A stretch of 7,944 nucleotides of DNA from Candidatus Thiodictyon intracellulare (GCA_016292295.1 JADNEJ010000463.1:1-7944); one strand, 5' to 3'; counted from the stretch's first letter, positions 1-6,457 are shown. The notes: generated from the letters alone by a model not told the origin. Made by a program: numbers and translations.

Positions 1-216
1 ATCGTCTTTCATTTCACGCCTAAACACTGTTCATGGCTGAATCAGCTTGAAATTTTGTTCTCGATCTTGGCCCGCAAAATTATTCGACGAGGAAATTTTA
101 TTTCGGTCGAAGATCTATGCGATAAGATCAACAAATTCATCGAATTCGACTTCAATTAGACCAATGAGAAGATGACCAAGCCTTTCCGCTAGACATACCA
201 GGGCAAACCGCTGTAA
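1..216 (+). pseudogene. IS630-family transposase, C-terminal relic (left copy)
   Basis: Frame 1 reads through the last part of an IS630-type DDE transposase. It contains [15 protein letters not shown], then FSILARKIIRRGNF, SVEDL, and the terminal TYQGKPL followed by TAA at 214-216. The order and spacing match the C-terminal catalytic half of IS630/Tc1-like transposases, where the final Glu lies in the segment after WLNQ. Two in-frame TAG codons interrupt it, at 157-159 and 190-192; the second replaces the Trp normally found in the K/R-W-T-Y motif. The N-terminal part lies outside the window. A closely similar copy lies at 7607-7944 on the opposite strand. The family call is by motif recognition; inactivity is seen directly from the stops. 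Confidence 0.88.
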
Positions 217-271
217 GCCTAGCAGGAAGTGGTCCTAGCGATTCCATCGCGATGTACTGCGAGGTACTAGA
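1..271 (+). mobile_element. IS630-family element relic, left arm of inverted pair
   Basis: The transposase relic plus its 3' non-coding tail. Similarity to the reverse complement of 7568-7818 continues past the stop codon through GATTCCAT and, after a small indel, to AGGTACTAGA at 262-271, which I take as near the element's end. Left of position 1 the element continues out of view. No TA target duplication could be assigned. Confidence 0.7.
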
Positions 272-320
272 TCGAATTCAAGCTTCATCGGGAGCATTGG
301 GGGGCATCACTCAAGAGGTT

Positions 321-346
321 CCGGACGAAGCAAATTCCCCGTCCGG
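321..346 (-). terminator. Possible stem-loop terminator after the por operon
   Basis: CCGGACG at 321-327 and CGTCCGG at 340-346 form a perfect 7-bp stem with a 12-nt loop, starting 17 bases beyond the stop codon of the last operon gene. On the transcribed (minus) strand no run of T follows the stem, so it is not a classic intrinsic terminator. It may act as an RNA 3'-end stabiliser or be chance. It is the only strong hairpin between the operon and the IS630 relic. Confidence 0.4.
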
Positions 347-362
347 GCAGAGCGCAGAAGGA

Positions 363-1991
363 TCAAACGTTCTCAGGCACCATGGTAATAGCCCCGCAGG
401 GACACTCCACACTACAGATCCCGCACCCCTTGCAATAGTCGAAGTTGAACTCGAACCGCATCCCGGGACCGAGCTTTATCACGGCGTTGTCGGGGCAGAC
501 GCCGTAGCAGTTGTCGCATTCGAAGCAGTTGCCGCAGGACAGACAGCGCCGCGCCTCAAACAGCGCATTGGTCTCGTTCAGCCCCCCGACCACCTCCTCG
601 AAGGTGGATTGACGCCGGGCCTGGTCCAGCGTCGGCTGCACCGTCTTTGGCGCGTCCTCGTAGTACCAGGGATTGATCTTCCTGAATTCGGCCAGGGCGT
701 GCTTGGGGGCGGGTTCGTAAAGCTCGCCGCGCAGCCAGGCGTCGATGTTGCGCGCCGCCTTCTTGCCGTGGCCGATACCGATGGTCACGGTGCGCTCCGA
801 GGGCACCATGTCGCCGCCGGCGAAGATACCCGGGCGCCCCGTCATCATGTTGTGGCTGACCTGGACCACTCCGTCCTTGATCTCCAGTCCCGGCACGCCG
901 TCTAAGAGTGAAAGGTCCACGTCCTGCCCGAGCGCCAAGACCAGCGAGTCGGTCTCCAGCGTCTCCAACTCGCCGGTGGGCTGCGGGAAGCCCTTCTCGT
1001 CGAGTTCCATCTTCTCGACCGTCAAGGTGCCCTCGTCGGACATGTTTTTGATGGTGGAGAGCCACTTGATCATGATGCCTTCCTGCAGCGCCTCCTCGAC
1101 CTCGAAGTCGTGGGCGGGCATCTTCTCACGGGTGCGCCGATACACGATGATGGCGTCGGTGGCGCCCAAGCGCTTGGCAGTGCGCGCCACGTCGAGCGCG
1201 GTATTGCCGCCGCCATAGACCACCACGCGGCGTCCCAGCATCGGCTTTTCCTCGCCCTCCATGCCGCGCAGCACCTGCATGGCGTCGAGCAGGCGCGCCG
1301 CCTCGCCGGCCGGGATATAGGCGCGCTTGGCAATATGGGCACCGACGGCGAGGAAGGCGGCGTCGAATTTGCCGGTCTGCATCGATTCCTCGATGTTCTC
1401 GACCTTGGTATTAAGCTGGAGTGTAACGCCCAGGTCCAGAATCCGCTGGACCTCGGCCTCCAGCACGTCGCGCGGCAGCCGGTATTTGGGGATGCCGAAG
1501 CGCATCATGCCGCCGGCAAAGGGCCCCGCCTCCTGGATGGTCACCCGATGCCCCAGGCGCGCCAGGTGATAAGCGGCGGAAAGCCCGGAAGGGCCGGCGC
1601 CGACCACCAACACATGCTTGCCGGTCACGGTCTCCGGCGGGTTGAACTTCCAGCCTAACTTGATCGCCTGGTCGCCCAGAAAGCGCTCGACCGAGTTGAT
1701 GCCGACCGACTCATCGAGCTGGCCGCGGTTGCAGGAGGTCTCGCAGGGGTGGTAGCAGACCCGGCCCATCACGGCGGGCATGGGGTTGTCCTGGGTGAGG
1801 ACGCGCCACGCCTGCTCGTAGTCACCTGACTCGGCGTGGTAGAGCCACCCCTGGATGTTCTCGCCGGCGGGGCAGGCGTTGTTGCACGGGGGCAGCCGGT
1901 CGACATAGAGCGGGCGGCAGGTCCGCCAACTCCCGGTCTTGTTGGCCAGCGAAGACCCGACGTCGAGTGTTATGGCAAAGGGTTTTTCCAT
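363..1991 (-). CDS. FAD-dependent NAD(P)H oxidoreductase fused to 2[4Fe-4S] ferredoxin, partner of the 2-oxoacid oxidoreductase
   Basis: 542 residues. The N-terminus is a GltD/NfnB-type iron-sulfur domain with Cys36, Cys40, Cys79, Cys83 and Cys87 in the pattern PCNNACPAG and VCYHPCETSC. A FAD-binding Rossmann fold follows (GAGPSG, 131-136), then an NAD(P)H-binding fold (GGGNTA, 260-265), and a closing FAD motif at 389-394 with IFAGGD. Residues 483-532 hold a bacterial 2[4Fe-4S] ferredoxin domain: C489-x2-C492-x2-C495-x3-C499-P and C520-x2-C523-x2-C526-x3-C530-P. The ATG overlaps the porB stop as TGATG, with AGGAGA six bases upstream, so translation is coupled. The family relays electrons between NAD(P)H and ferredoxin-type centres. 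Here it probably replaces the small delta ferredoxin subunit and links the oxoacid oxidoreductase to NAD(P)H in the cytoplasm. Automatic annotation may call it glutamate synthase small subunit; the context argues against that. NADH versus NADPH preference is not resolved. Confidence 0.93.
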   Translation of the reverse strand: MEKPFAITLDVGSSLANKTGSWRTCRPLYVDRLPPCNNACPAGENIQGWLYHAESGDYEQAWRVLTQDNPMPAVMGRVCYHPCETSCNRGQLDESVGINSVERFLGDQAIKLGWKFNPPETVTGKHVLVVGAGPSGLSAAYHLARLGHRVTIQEAGPFAGGMMRFGIPKYRLPRDVLEAEVQRILDLGVTLQLNTKVENIEESMQTGKFDAAFLAVGAHIAKRAYIPAGEAARLLDAMQVLRGMEGEEKPMLGRRVVVYGGGNTALDVARTAKRLGATDAIIVYRRTREKMPAHDFEVEEALQEGIMIKWLSTIKNMSDEGTLTVEKMELDEKGFPQPTGELETLETDSLVLALGQDVDLSLLDGVPGLEIKDGVVQVSHNMMTGRPGIFAGGDMVPSERTVTIGIGHGKKAARNIDAWLRGELYEPAPKHALAEFRKINPWYYEDAPKTVQPTLDQARRQSTFEEVVGGLNETNALFEARRCLSCGNCFECDNCYGVCPDNAVIKLGPGMRFEFNFDYCKGCGICSVECPCGAITMVPENV

Positions 1992-3019
1992 CAGTTGTCT
2001 CCTGCGCCGGCAGCAGCGCCGACCGGGGCGGCATCAATGAGACCAAAGCGCCTGATATTGCGGTCCGCGAGCGCCTGAATATGCGCAATGGCCGCGAGAT
2101 TGGGCGTCGGGGAAAACAGATGCGCAAAGCGCCGCTGCGGCTTCAGATAGTCCTCGACCGGCAACTGCTTGCGGATCTTCGACACCTTGGTCAATTCGCC
2201 GTGCTCGGCCGCGATCACCGGGAAGACGCCGGTTTCCTTGGCCAGACGCGCGATGTGGATAGTCTGATTGGAGGCGGTACCCCAACCAAGCGGACAGGGC
2301 ACGAAGATGTGGATATAACGGGCGCCGCGGATTTCCATAGCGCGCTTGACCTTGGCCTCCAGGTCGCGCAGTTCGGACACGATGGCAGTGGCCACATAGG
2401 GGATCTCATGTGCCATGGCGATCAGCGGCAGATTCTTGCCCTGACCGAAGACATTGCCGGGCGCGGCCCCGACCGCCGGGGTGGTGGCGGTGCGCGCGGC
2501 ACCCGGCGTGGCCGAGGAGCGCTGCACCCCGGTGTTCATGTAGGCCTCGTTGTCGTAGCAGATATAGAGCACGTCGTCGTTTCGCTCAAACATGCCGGAC
2601 AGGCAGCCGAAGCCGATGTCGGTGGTACCGCCGTCGCCGCCCTGGGCGACCACGCGCACCTCGGTGCGCCCCTTCACTCGCAGCGCCGCGGCGATCCCGG
2701 TGGCGACCGCCGCGGTATTGCCGAACAGTGAGTGGATCCAGGGGATCTGCCAGGAGGTCTCGGGATAAGGGGTCGAAAAGACCTCCAGGCAGCCGGTAGC
2801 GTTGGCCGCGATCAGCTGGTTGTCGGTCGCTTGCATGGCGGCGTCGATCGCGTAGCGCGCCCCGAGCGCCTCGCCGCACCCCTGACAGGCGCGGTGGCCG
2901 GAGTTGAGCGAATTGGTGCGCCGCATGTCCGCCTGCACGGAGCGGTGCTCGGGATCGAGCAGACGGTTGCCGACGGTGTGGGTACCAGTCTGGTAAAATT
3001 TAACGATAGTCGCTGTCAT
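1991..3019 (-). CDS. porB: 2-oxoacid:acceptor (pyruvate/ferredoxin-type) oxidoreductase, beta subunit
   Basis: 342 residues from the ATG at 3019. This is the thiamine-diphosphate-binding subunit that decarboxylates the oxoacid and holds the proximal [4Fe-4S] cluster. Visible landmarks are CQGCGE (Cys45, Cys48), Cys77 in TGCLEV, GGDGGTTDIG at 127-136 with the Mg-TPP GDG signature, NEAYMNTG at 157-164, and Cys241 in VPCPLGW. Together these give the four cluster cysteines known in pyruvate:ferredoxin oxidoreductases. An in-frame TTG at 3037 would overlap the porA stop and add six residues (348 aa). I prefer the ATG because GAGG lies eight bases before it, with 14 bases between the porA stop and this start. 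It ends one base into the next gene (TGATG). The gene looks intact. Substrate is not determined; pyruvate-type is the default because of separate alpha, beta and gamma chains. Confidence 0.95.
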   Translation of the reverse strand: MTATIVKFYQTGTHTVGNRLLDPEHRSVQADMRRTNSLNSGHRACQGCGEALGARYAIDAAMQATDNQLIAANATGCLEVFSTPYPETSWQIPWIHSLFGNTAAVATGIAAALRVKGRTEVRVVAQGGDGGTTDIGFGCLSGMFERNDDVLYICYDNEAYMNTGVQRSSATPGAARTATTPAVGAAPGNVFGQGKNLPLIAMAHEIPYVATAIVSELRDLEAKVKRAMEIRGARYIHIFVPCPLGWGTASNQTIHIARLAKETGVFPVIAAEHGELTKVSKIRKQLPVEDYLKPQRRFAHLFSPTPNLAAIAHIQALADRNIRRFGLIDAAPVGAAAGAGDN

Positions 3020-3033
3020 GGTGGGTGCCTCAC

Positions 3034-4287
3034 TCAACCGACGCGGGCTGCCACGACACCCAGGTCGCGCAGCAGGTTTTCGGCGATCGGGCCGGAGCGG
3101 CGGGTGATGCGCTCACGCTCGAGCTCACGGTTCACCGCGTTCCAGTCCAGATCGAGGAAGGTCAGTGCCTCGAGCTTGTCATCCATCACCGTGAGGAAGA
3201 GCTGGCGCAGCGAGTCCTTGGTGATGGCGCGCCCGCCGAGCCCGGCGATCACCGCATAGATCGGATGCGGATGCTCGCGCATCGCGGTACGCACGTCGCG
3301 CGAGACGATGCCGCCGACGCCCACCGCGAAGCTCTTCTCCACCACCACCACACGCTCGCAATACCTCACCGCCTCACCGATCGCGGCAGTCGGGAAGGGG
3401 CGGAATGAGGTGATGCCGAGCACGCCGATCTTGCGTCCCTCCTCGCGCAAGTCGTCGATCGTGTTCTTGATGGTGCCCAGGACCGAGCCCAGGGCGACCA
3501 CCACGGTTTCCGCGTCCTCGGTGCGATAGGTGCGGATGAGCCCGCCCGAATCGCGCCCGAACTGCGCCTGGAACTCTTCGGCCAACTGCGGGATCAGCTT
3601 CAGGGCCTGCATCTGCTTGGCGTGCGCCAGATAGCGCACCTCGGTAAAGGCCTCTGGGCCCACCATGGCCCCGATGGAGACCGGCTCGCGCGGATCGAGC
3701 ACCTGCCGCGGCTCGTAGGGCGGCAGATAGGCATCCACCTGCGCCTGGGTGGGAATATCCACGCCCTCGTAGGCATGGGTGAGGATGAAGCCATCCATGC
3801 ACACCATGATCGGCAGCGAGAGCTCCTCGGCCAGGCGGAAGGCCTGAATGTGCAGGTCGGCCGCCTCCTGGTTGTTCTCAGCAAAGAGCTGGAGCCAGCC
3901 CGCATCGCGCATGGACATCGCGTCGGTGTGATCGTTCCAGATGTTGATCGGGGCACCGATGGCGCGGTTGGCGAGCGTCATCACAATCGGCAGGCCGAGC
4001 CCGGAGGCATTCCACACCGCCTCGGCCATGAACAGCAGGCCCTGGCTCGCGGTGGCGGTGTAGGAGCGGGCGCCGGTGGCCGAGGAGCCGATGGCGACCG
4101 ACATGGCGGCGAATTCCGACTCGACGTTGATGAACTCGCAATTTTGCAGGGTCCCGTCACGCACCATCTCGCTCAGGCCTTCGACAATGTGGGTCTGGGG
4201 TGATATAGGGTAGGCGCAGATCACCTCGGGCCGGCACAGGGCCACAGTCGCGGCGACCGCGTGGGAGCCTTCACATTGCTTCAGCAC
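3034..4287 (-). CDS. porA: 2-oxoacid:acceptor (pyruvate/ferredoxin-type) oxidoreductase, alpha subunit
   Basis: 417 residues, normal for a stand-alone alpha chain. It carries the N-terminal POR fold with the signature YPISPQTHIVE (26-36), where many pyruvate enzymes have YPITPS; the ESE at 56-58; and ANRAIGAPINIWNDHTDAM (106-124), typical of substrate- and TPP-facing loops. The C-terminal transketolase-like and CoA-contact part continues through VVALGS and ITSFRPFP to residue 417. With PorB it forms the active-site dimer that converts an oxoacid and CoA to acyl-CoA and CO2, passing electrons to iron-sulfur clusters. The start is GTG, supported by a strong AAGGAGG nine bases upstream; no in-frame ATG is available in the N-terminal region. 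It overlaps porG by 17 bases. The Ser for Thr change in the substrate motif means pyruvate specificity should not be assumed. No damage is seen. Confidence 0.95.
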   Translation of the reverse strand: MLKQCEGSHAVAATVALCRPEVICAYPISPQTHIVEGLSEMVRDGTLQNCEFINVESEFAAMSVAIGSSATGARSYTATASQGLLFMAEAVWNASGLGLPIVMTLANRAIGAPINIWNDHTDAMSMRDAGWLQLFAENNQEAADLHIQAFRLAEELSLPIMVCMDGFILTHAYEGVDIPTQAQVDAYLPPYEPRQVLDPREPVSIGAMVGPEAFTEVRYLAHAKQMQALKLIPQLAEEFQAQFGRDSGGLIRTYRTEDAETVVVALGSVLGTIKNTIDDLREEGRKIGVLGITSFRPFPTAAIGEAVRYCERVVVVEKSFAVGVGGIVSRDVRTAMREHPHPIYAVIAGLGGRAITKDSLRQLFLTVMDDKLEALTFLDLDWNAVNRELERERITRRSGPIAENLLRDLGVVAARVG

Positions 4288-4864
4288 GGTCGTAATCCTC
4301 CTTCTCTTTTTTCACGAAGTCGTAGGCGGCACTGGCGGCGGAGATGTTGCCGGACGCCACCTTGCCGGAAAACTTGTCCCTGATCGCCGCGTGGACCGAG
4401 TCCAGCGAGACGGCCCCGCTCATGGCCGCGAAGCCGGCGAGCAGTATAGCATTGGGCAACGGACGCCCGATGTGCTCCATGGCGATCTCGGTGGCCGGGA
4501 CCGTGCACAGGTGCGCGTGGTGCCAGCCGCCGAACCGCTCGCTGAGCCCGAGGTCGTCGAAGTTCTTCTTGGAATTGATGAGGACGAAGCCGTCTGGGCG
4601 CAACCCGCTGAAGACATCCACCTGGTGGAGCAGGGTCGGGTCCTGGATGATGAGCCCGTCGGGCTGCATGATGGGCTCACGCAGCCGGATCTCACGGTCG
4701 GAGATGCGACAGAATGCCACCACGGGCGCCCCAGTGCGCTCCGAGCCGAAACTCGGAAACGCCTGGGCGTGCTTACCTTCGAGAAAGGCGGCGATGGACA
4801 ACATCTCCGCGCCTGTAACGCAGCCTTGGCCCCCGCGGCCGTGGATGCGGACCTGAAACATCAT
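4271..4864 (-). CDS. porG: 2-oxoacid:acceptor (pyruvate/ferredoxin-type) oxidoreductase, gamma subunit
   Basis: 197 residues, the usual length of this subunit family. The N-terminal motif HGRGGQG (8-14) is the hallmark of the gamma domain. It is followed by SFGSERTGAPV (38-48), INSKK (96-100) and a conserved glycine/alanine stretch around 143-151. Gamma completes the oxidoreductase core; the equivalent region of single-chain enzymes joins alpha and beta. The frame stays open upstream for 90 further codons, but the real start is one of two adjacent ATGs at 4864 or 4861. An AGAGAGGA stretch lies just before them, and family similarity begins at MFQVRIHGRGGQG. It is the first gene of the operon, and its 3' end overlaps porA by 17 bases, implying coupled translation. 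Downstream genes share strand and function. Confidence 0.95.
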   Translation of the reverse strand: MMFQVRIHGRGGQGCVTGAEMLSIAAFLEGKHAQAFPSFGSERTGAPVVAFCRISDREIRLREPIMQPDGLIIQDPTLLHQVDVFSGLRPDGFVLINSKKNFDDLGLSERFGGWHHAHLCTVPATEIAMEHIGRPLPNAILLAGFAAMSGAVSLDSVHAAIRDKFSGKVASGNISAASAAYDFVKKEKEDYDRAEAM

Positions 4865-5060
4865 GATAGTGTCCTCTCTTCTTGTTTGTGGTACGCAATG
4901 ATGCCGGGCACTATGTAACAGTCGCACCGACCTTGCACCAAAAAATTTTCGGGGCACACCTGGGACCAGAACCGGTCCCAAGCCACGCTGCCCCGTCGAC
5001 CACCGATCCACCGGACGCCGAGGCCTCCGGGGCGACGCCCACCAGCGTAGCAGGCAGGCC
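4865..5060 (-). promoter_or_regulatory. Probable control region of the por operon
   Basis: Non-coding gap upstream of porG. Reading toward porG, TTGGTG is followed 20 bases later by CATAGT, or 18 bases later by TACATA. Either could be a weak sigma-70-like promoter, but matches to consensus are poor (three or four of six in the -10 box). A short A/T tract lies at 4940-4949. A perfect inverted repeat is listed separately. I see no recognisable sigma-54 site or riboswitch. The assignment rests mainly on position. Confidence 0.4.
4961..4980. repeat. Perfect 7-bp inverted repeat upstream of porG
   Basis: TGGGACC (4961-4967) and GGTCCCA (4974-4980) are exact inverted copies around a 6-base spacer, about 97 bases upstream of the porG start. 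A symmetric site in this position could be an operator for a dimeric regulator or a small hairpin. No regulator gene adjoins it and no T-run follows it on either strand, so a terminator is unlikely. Confidence 0.5.
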
Positions 5061-5305
5061 ATAAACGCACGCGATGCAGATGAGACGGCGCCGGTCCCGG
5101 CCCTGCGGCAGACCATCCTGATCGTCGACGACACGCCGCAAAACCTGACGCTGGTCGGTCAGTTACTCCTGCCCCATGTACCGCGTGCGCGCGGCGGCCA
5201 GCCAGGCGCCCGACTTGATCCTGCTCGACGTGATGATGCCCGAGATGGACGGCTACGAGGTGCTTGCGCGCCTGCGCGGCGACTCGGGCCATCTCGGTCA
5301 TCTTG
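5061..5305 (+). pseudogene. Response-regulator receiver domain, frameshifted relic
   Basis: Three frames together spell a CheY-like receiver. Frame 3 (about 5061-5174) gives QTILIVDDTPQNLTLVGQLL, with the acidic pair. A one-base insertion in a C-run near 5172-5175 shifts to frame 1 (5176-5281), which gives YRVRAAA and, after a deletion of about ten residues, APDLILLDVMMPEMDGYEVL with the phosphoacceptor Asp. A second small deletion shifts to frame 2 (5282-5305), giving TRAISVIL, as in the strand leading to the conserved Ser/Thr. Similarity then ends. The frame-3 reading opens at ATA (5061) where an ATG might once have stood; this is speculative. The gene is divergent from porG. It may be the front part of a receiver-GGDEF protein whose remainder lies at 7041-7493. 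Confidence 0.75.
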
Positions 5306-5525
5306 CACCCGAGCATCGGCGCCAACACCATCGACAAGGCCATGCGCTCGCCGCGGCGGACGACAACGCCGGACAGGCGGCCGGCACCTTCGCCTTTATG
5401 GAGGTCGCCCGCGAAATTTCACTCAACCATCAACCTTAAGCGCTGTTTTTATTTATATCCTTTCGTACTTCTCAACAAATGCCTCTTGAACCTCTGGAGC
5501 CGGGTGTTTGCCGGGTGCCAGTTTG
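5306..5525. other. Stretch with no recognisable gene
   Basis: Between the receiver relic and the IS66 fragment I find no supported gene or RNA. The first half is GC-rich with short open frames and no family resemblance. The part around 5440-5490 is distinctly AT-richer than its surroundings, which often marks non-coding or imported DNA. It may hold further eroded sequence of the receiver gene or of an insertion element. Confidence 0.5.
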
Positions 5526-5613
5526 GCTTTCTGCTGGTTGATGAGCGACGGCTTCTGGGTCTATCGCGACCTGGGTCAACGGCTACGCTGCCTGATCTAT
5601 CTCATCCGCAAGG

Positions 5614-5636
5614 CCCAGGCGCTCCACCCAGGCGCT
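5614..5636 (+). repeat. 13-bp period direct duplication in IS66 copy A
   Basis: CCCAGGCGCT occurs at 5614-5623 and again at 5627-5636, separated by CCA. The inverted copy B has the motif once, so copy A gained 13 bases here, shifting the reading frame. Confidence 0.85.
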
Positions 5637-5646
5637 GGAAGACTTG

Positions 5647-5770
5647 GGCCTTGATCACGAATCCGCCCAAGGCCGGCCGGCCCATGTGAGTTTGCGCGCG
5701 CAAGACCATGTTCTGCAAGGAAGCGGCGACGCCGGGACTGAACAAGGTGAGCGGGATTATGATCAAGGCC
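5647..5770. mobile_element. MITE-like 124-bp element with perfect 11-bp terminal inverted repeats
   Basis: GGCCTTGATCA at 5647-5657 is mirrored exactly by TGATCAAGGCC at 5760-5770. Weaker symmetry continues inward (AATCCGCC against the complement of GCGGGATTA). Comparison with copy B shows that the transposase sequence is continuous there (GGAAGATGGCTTGG) and is interrupted here by this segment plus about four bases, so it is a real insertion. The interior has no coding potential and contains a 12-bp palindrome, TTGCGCGCGCAA (5692-5703), and a GGCCGGCCGGCC run (5671-5680 and flanks). Possible target duplication is at most GA. The right half recurs at 6262-6321. The parent transposase is not in the window. 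Confidence 0.65.
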
Positions 5771-5856
5771 GATGGCTTGGAACCGGCGGCCCAACGCTTT
5801 GGCACTGACCTTCTGACGGTGATCGCAACGGTCATAGCCGCCGTTTAAGTTACGTG

Positions 5857-5876
5857 GTAACCGTTTAGCCCTCCTG
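5857..5876 (+). repeat. Left terminal inverted repeat of the IS66-family element
   Basis: GTAACCGTTTAGCCCTCCTG matches 18 of 20 bases of the reverse complement of 7021-7040. The GTAA tip is typical of IS66-family ends. It also overlaps a perfect 8-bp hairpin (TGGTAACC 5856-5863 with GGTTACCA 5875-5882). Confidence 0.75.
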
Positions 5877-6261
5877 GTTACCAAGTAGCCACAGCGGGTC
5901 GCCCCGATTAGATGGCTGGTGAGGGCAACGGTGGAGCTTGAAGTCCTTCGCGCGCCAGCGCACGCATCTTCTCATGCGGCGCATTAACCTAACGCAGGCA
6001 CTCATCCAGCAGGGCGTTGAGCATCTGCGCATACCGTGCACGAAACGCCCCGGCGGGGAGCGGGGCGTCGTAAACAGCGGCCATGATCGTCGCGATCACC
6101 GTTATGAGGTCGGTGCCACAGCGTGGGGCCGCCGGTTCCAAGCCATCTTCCAGCGCCTGGGCCTTGCGAATGAAATGGGCCAGACAGCGCAGCCGTTGAT
6201 CCAGGTCGCGATAGGCCCAGAAGCCGTCGCTCATCAACCAGCCGTTGAAGGTCTCACTGAG

Positions 6262-6321
6262 CCTTGATAATTTCCGCCCACCTTGTTCAGTCCCGGCGTC
6301 GCCGCTCCCTTTCAAAACATC
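6262..6321 (-). repeat. Relic of the MITE-like element inside IS66 copy B
   Basis: The minus strand of this segment matches the right half of the 5647-5770 element. There is a 28-base exact match (6279-6306 against 5722-5749), a diverged ATGTT-TG-AAGG-AGCGGC lead-in, and an ATTATCAAGG end corresponding to the TIR side. It sits exactly at the point where about 130 codons of transposase are missing, so the element or its excision may have caused the deletion. Confidence 0.65.
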
Positions 6322-6457
6322 GTCCGGCCAGATGCCACTCGCTCAGTGCCACCGTCCACTCGACCTCGGTCTCACCACGCCCAGGCTGCACCTACGTCCA
6401 GTGGCCGCAATCTCAGCAGCAGTCCGGTCGCGCCCGACACCGGGCTTGGTCAACTCA

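Larger units (their letters stand above)
5526..5850 (+). pseudogene. IS66-family transposase fragment, copy A
   Basis: Positions 5535-5640 encode WLMSDGFWVYRDLGQRLRC and then IRKAQAL, and 5771-5846 encode DGLEPAAQRFGTDLL and IAAV. This is the central part of an IS66-type transposase, including the Asp of MSDG that is normally the second catalytic acidic residue. Nucleotide similarity to the inverted copy B is high: 56 of 60 bases match over 5535-5594. The fragment is broken by a 13-bp duplication (5614-5636) and by a 124-bp inserted element (5647-5770), and ends in TAA at 5847. It lacks the N-terminal third, the first catalytic Asp and the C-terminal Glu region, so it cannot be active. Confidence 0.85.

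Noticed and set aside
252..905. 217-codon open frame on the + strand
   Set aside because: It lies mostly antisense to the oxidoreductase-ferredoxin gene, has no recognisable motif, and its open length follows from the GC-rich codon pattern of the opposite strand.
363..1991. Glutamate synthase small subunit
   Set aside because: The GltD-like core is real, but the C-terminal 2[4Fe-4S] domain and coupling to porB are not typical of GltD, and no GltB partner is present in the window.
1967..2731. 254-codon open frame on the + strand
   Set aside because: Antisense to porB, which carries all expected TPP and iron-sulfur motifs; the antisense protein has no family resemblance.
3622..4203. 193-codon open frame on the + strand
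   Set aside because: Antisense to porA with no independent start signal or motif; a shadow of the real gene.
4865..5134. 90-codon N-terminal extension of porG
   Set aside because: The extension is low-complexity and Arg-rich, lacks family similarity and overlaps the leader and the receiver relic; a good ribosome binding site and the family start fit the ATG at 4864.
4861..5343. 160-codon open frame on the minus strand
   Set aside because: It is the antisense of the response-regulator relic plus the por leader, with no recognisable domain.
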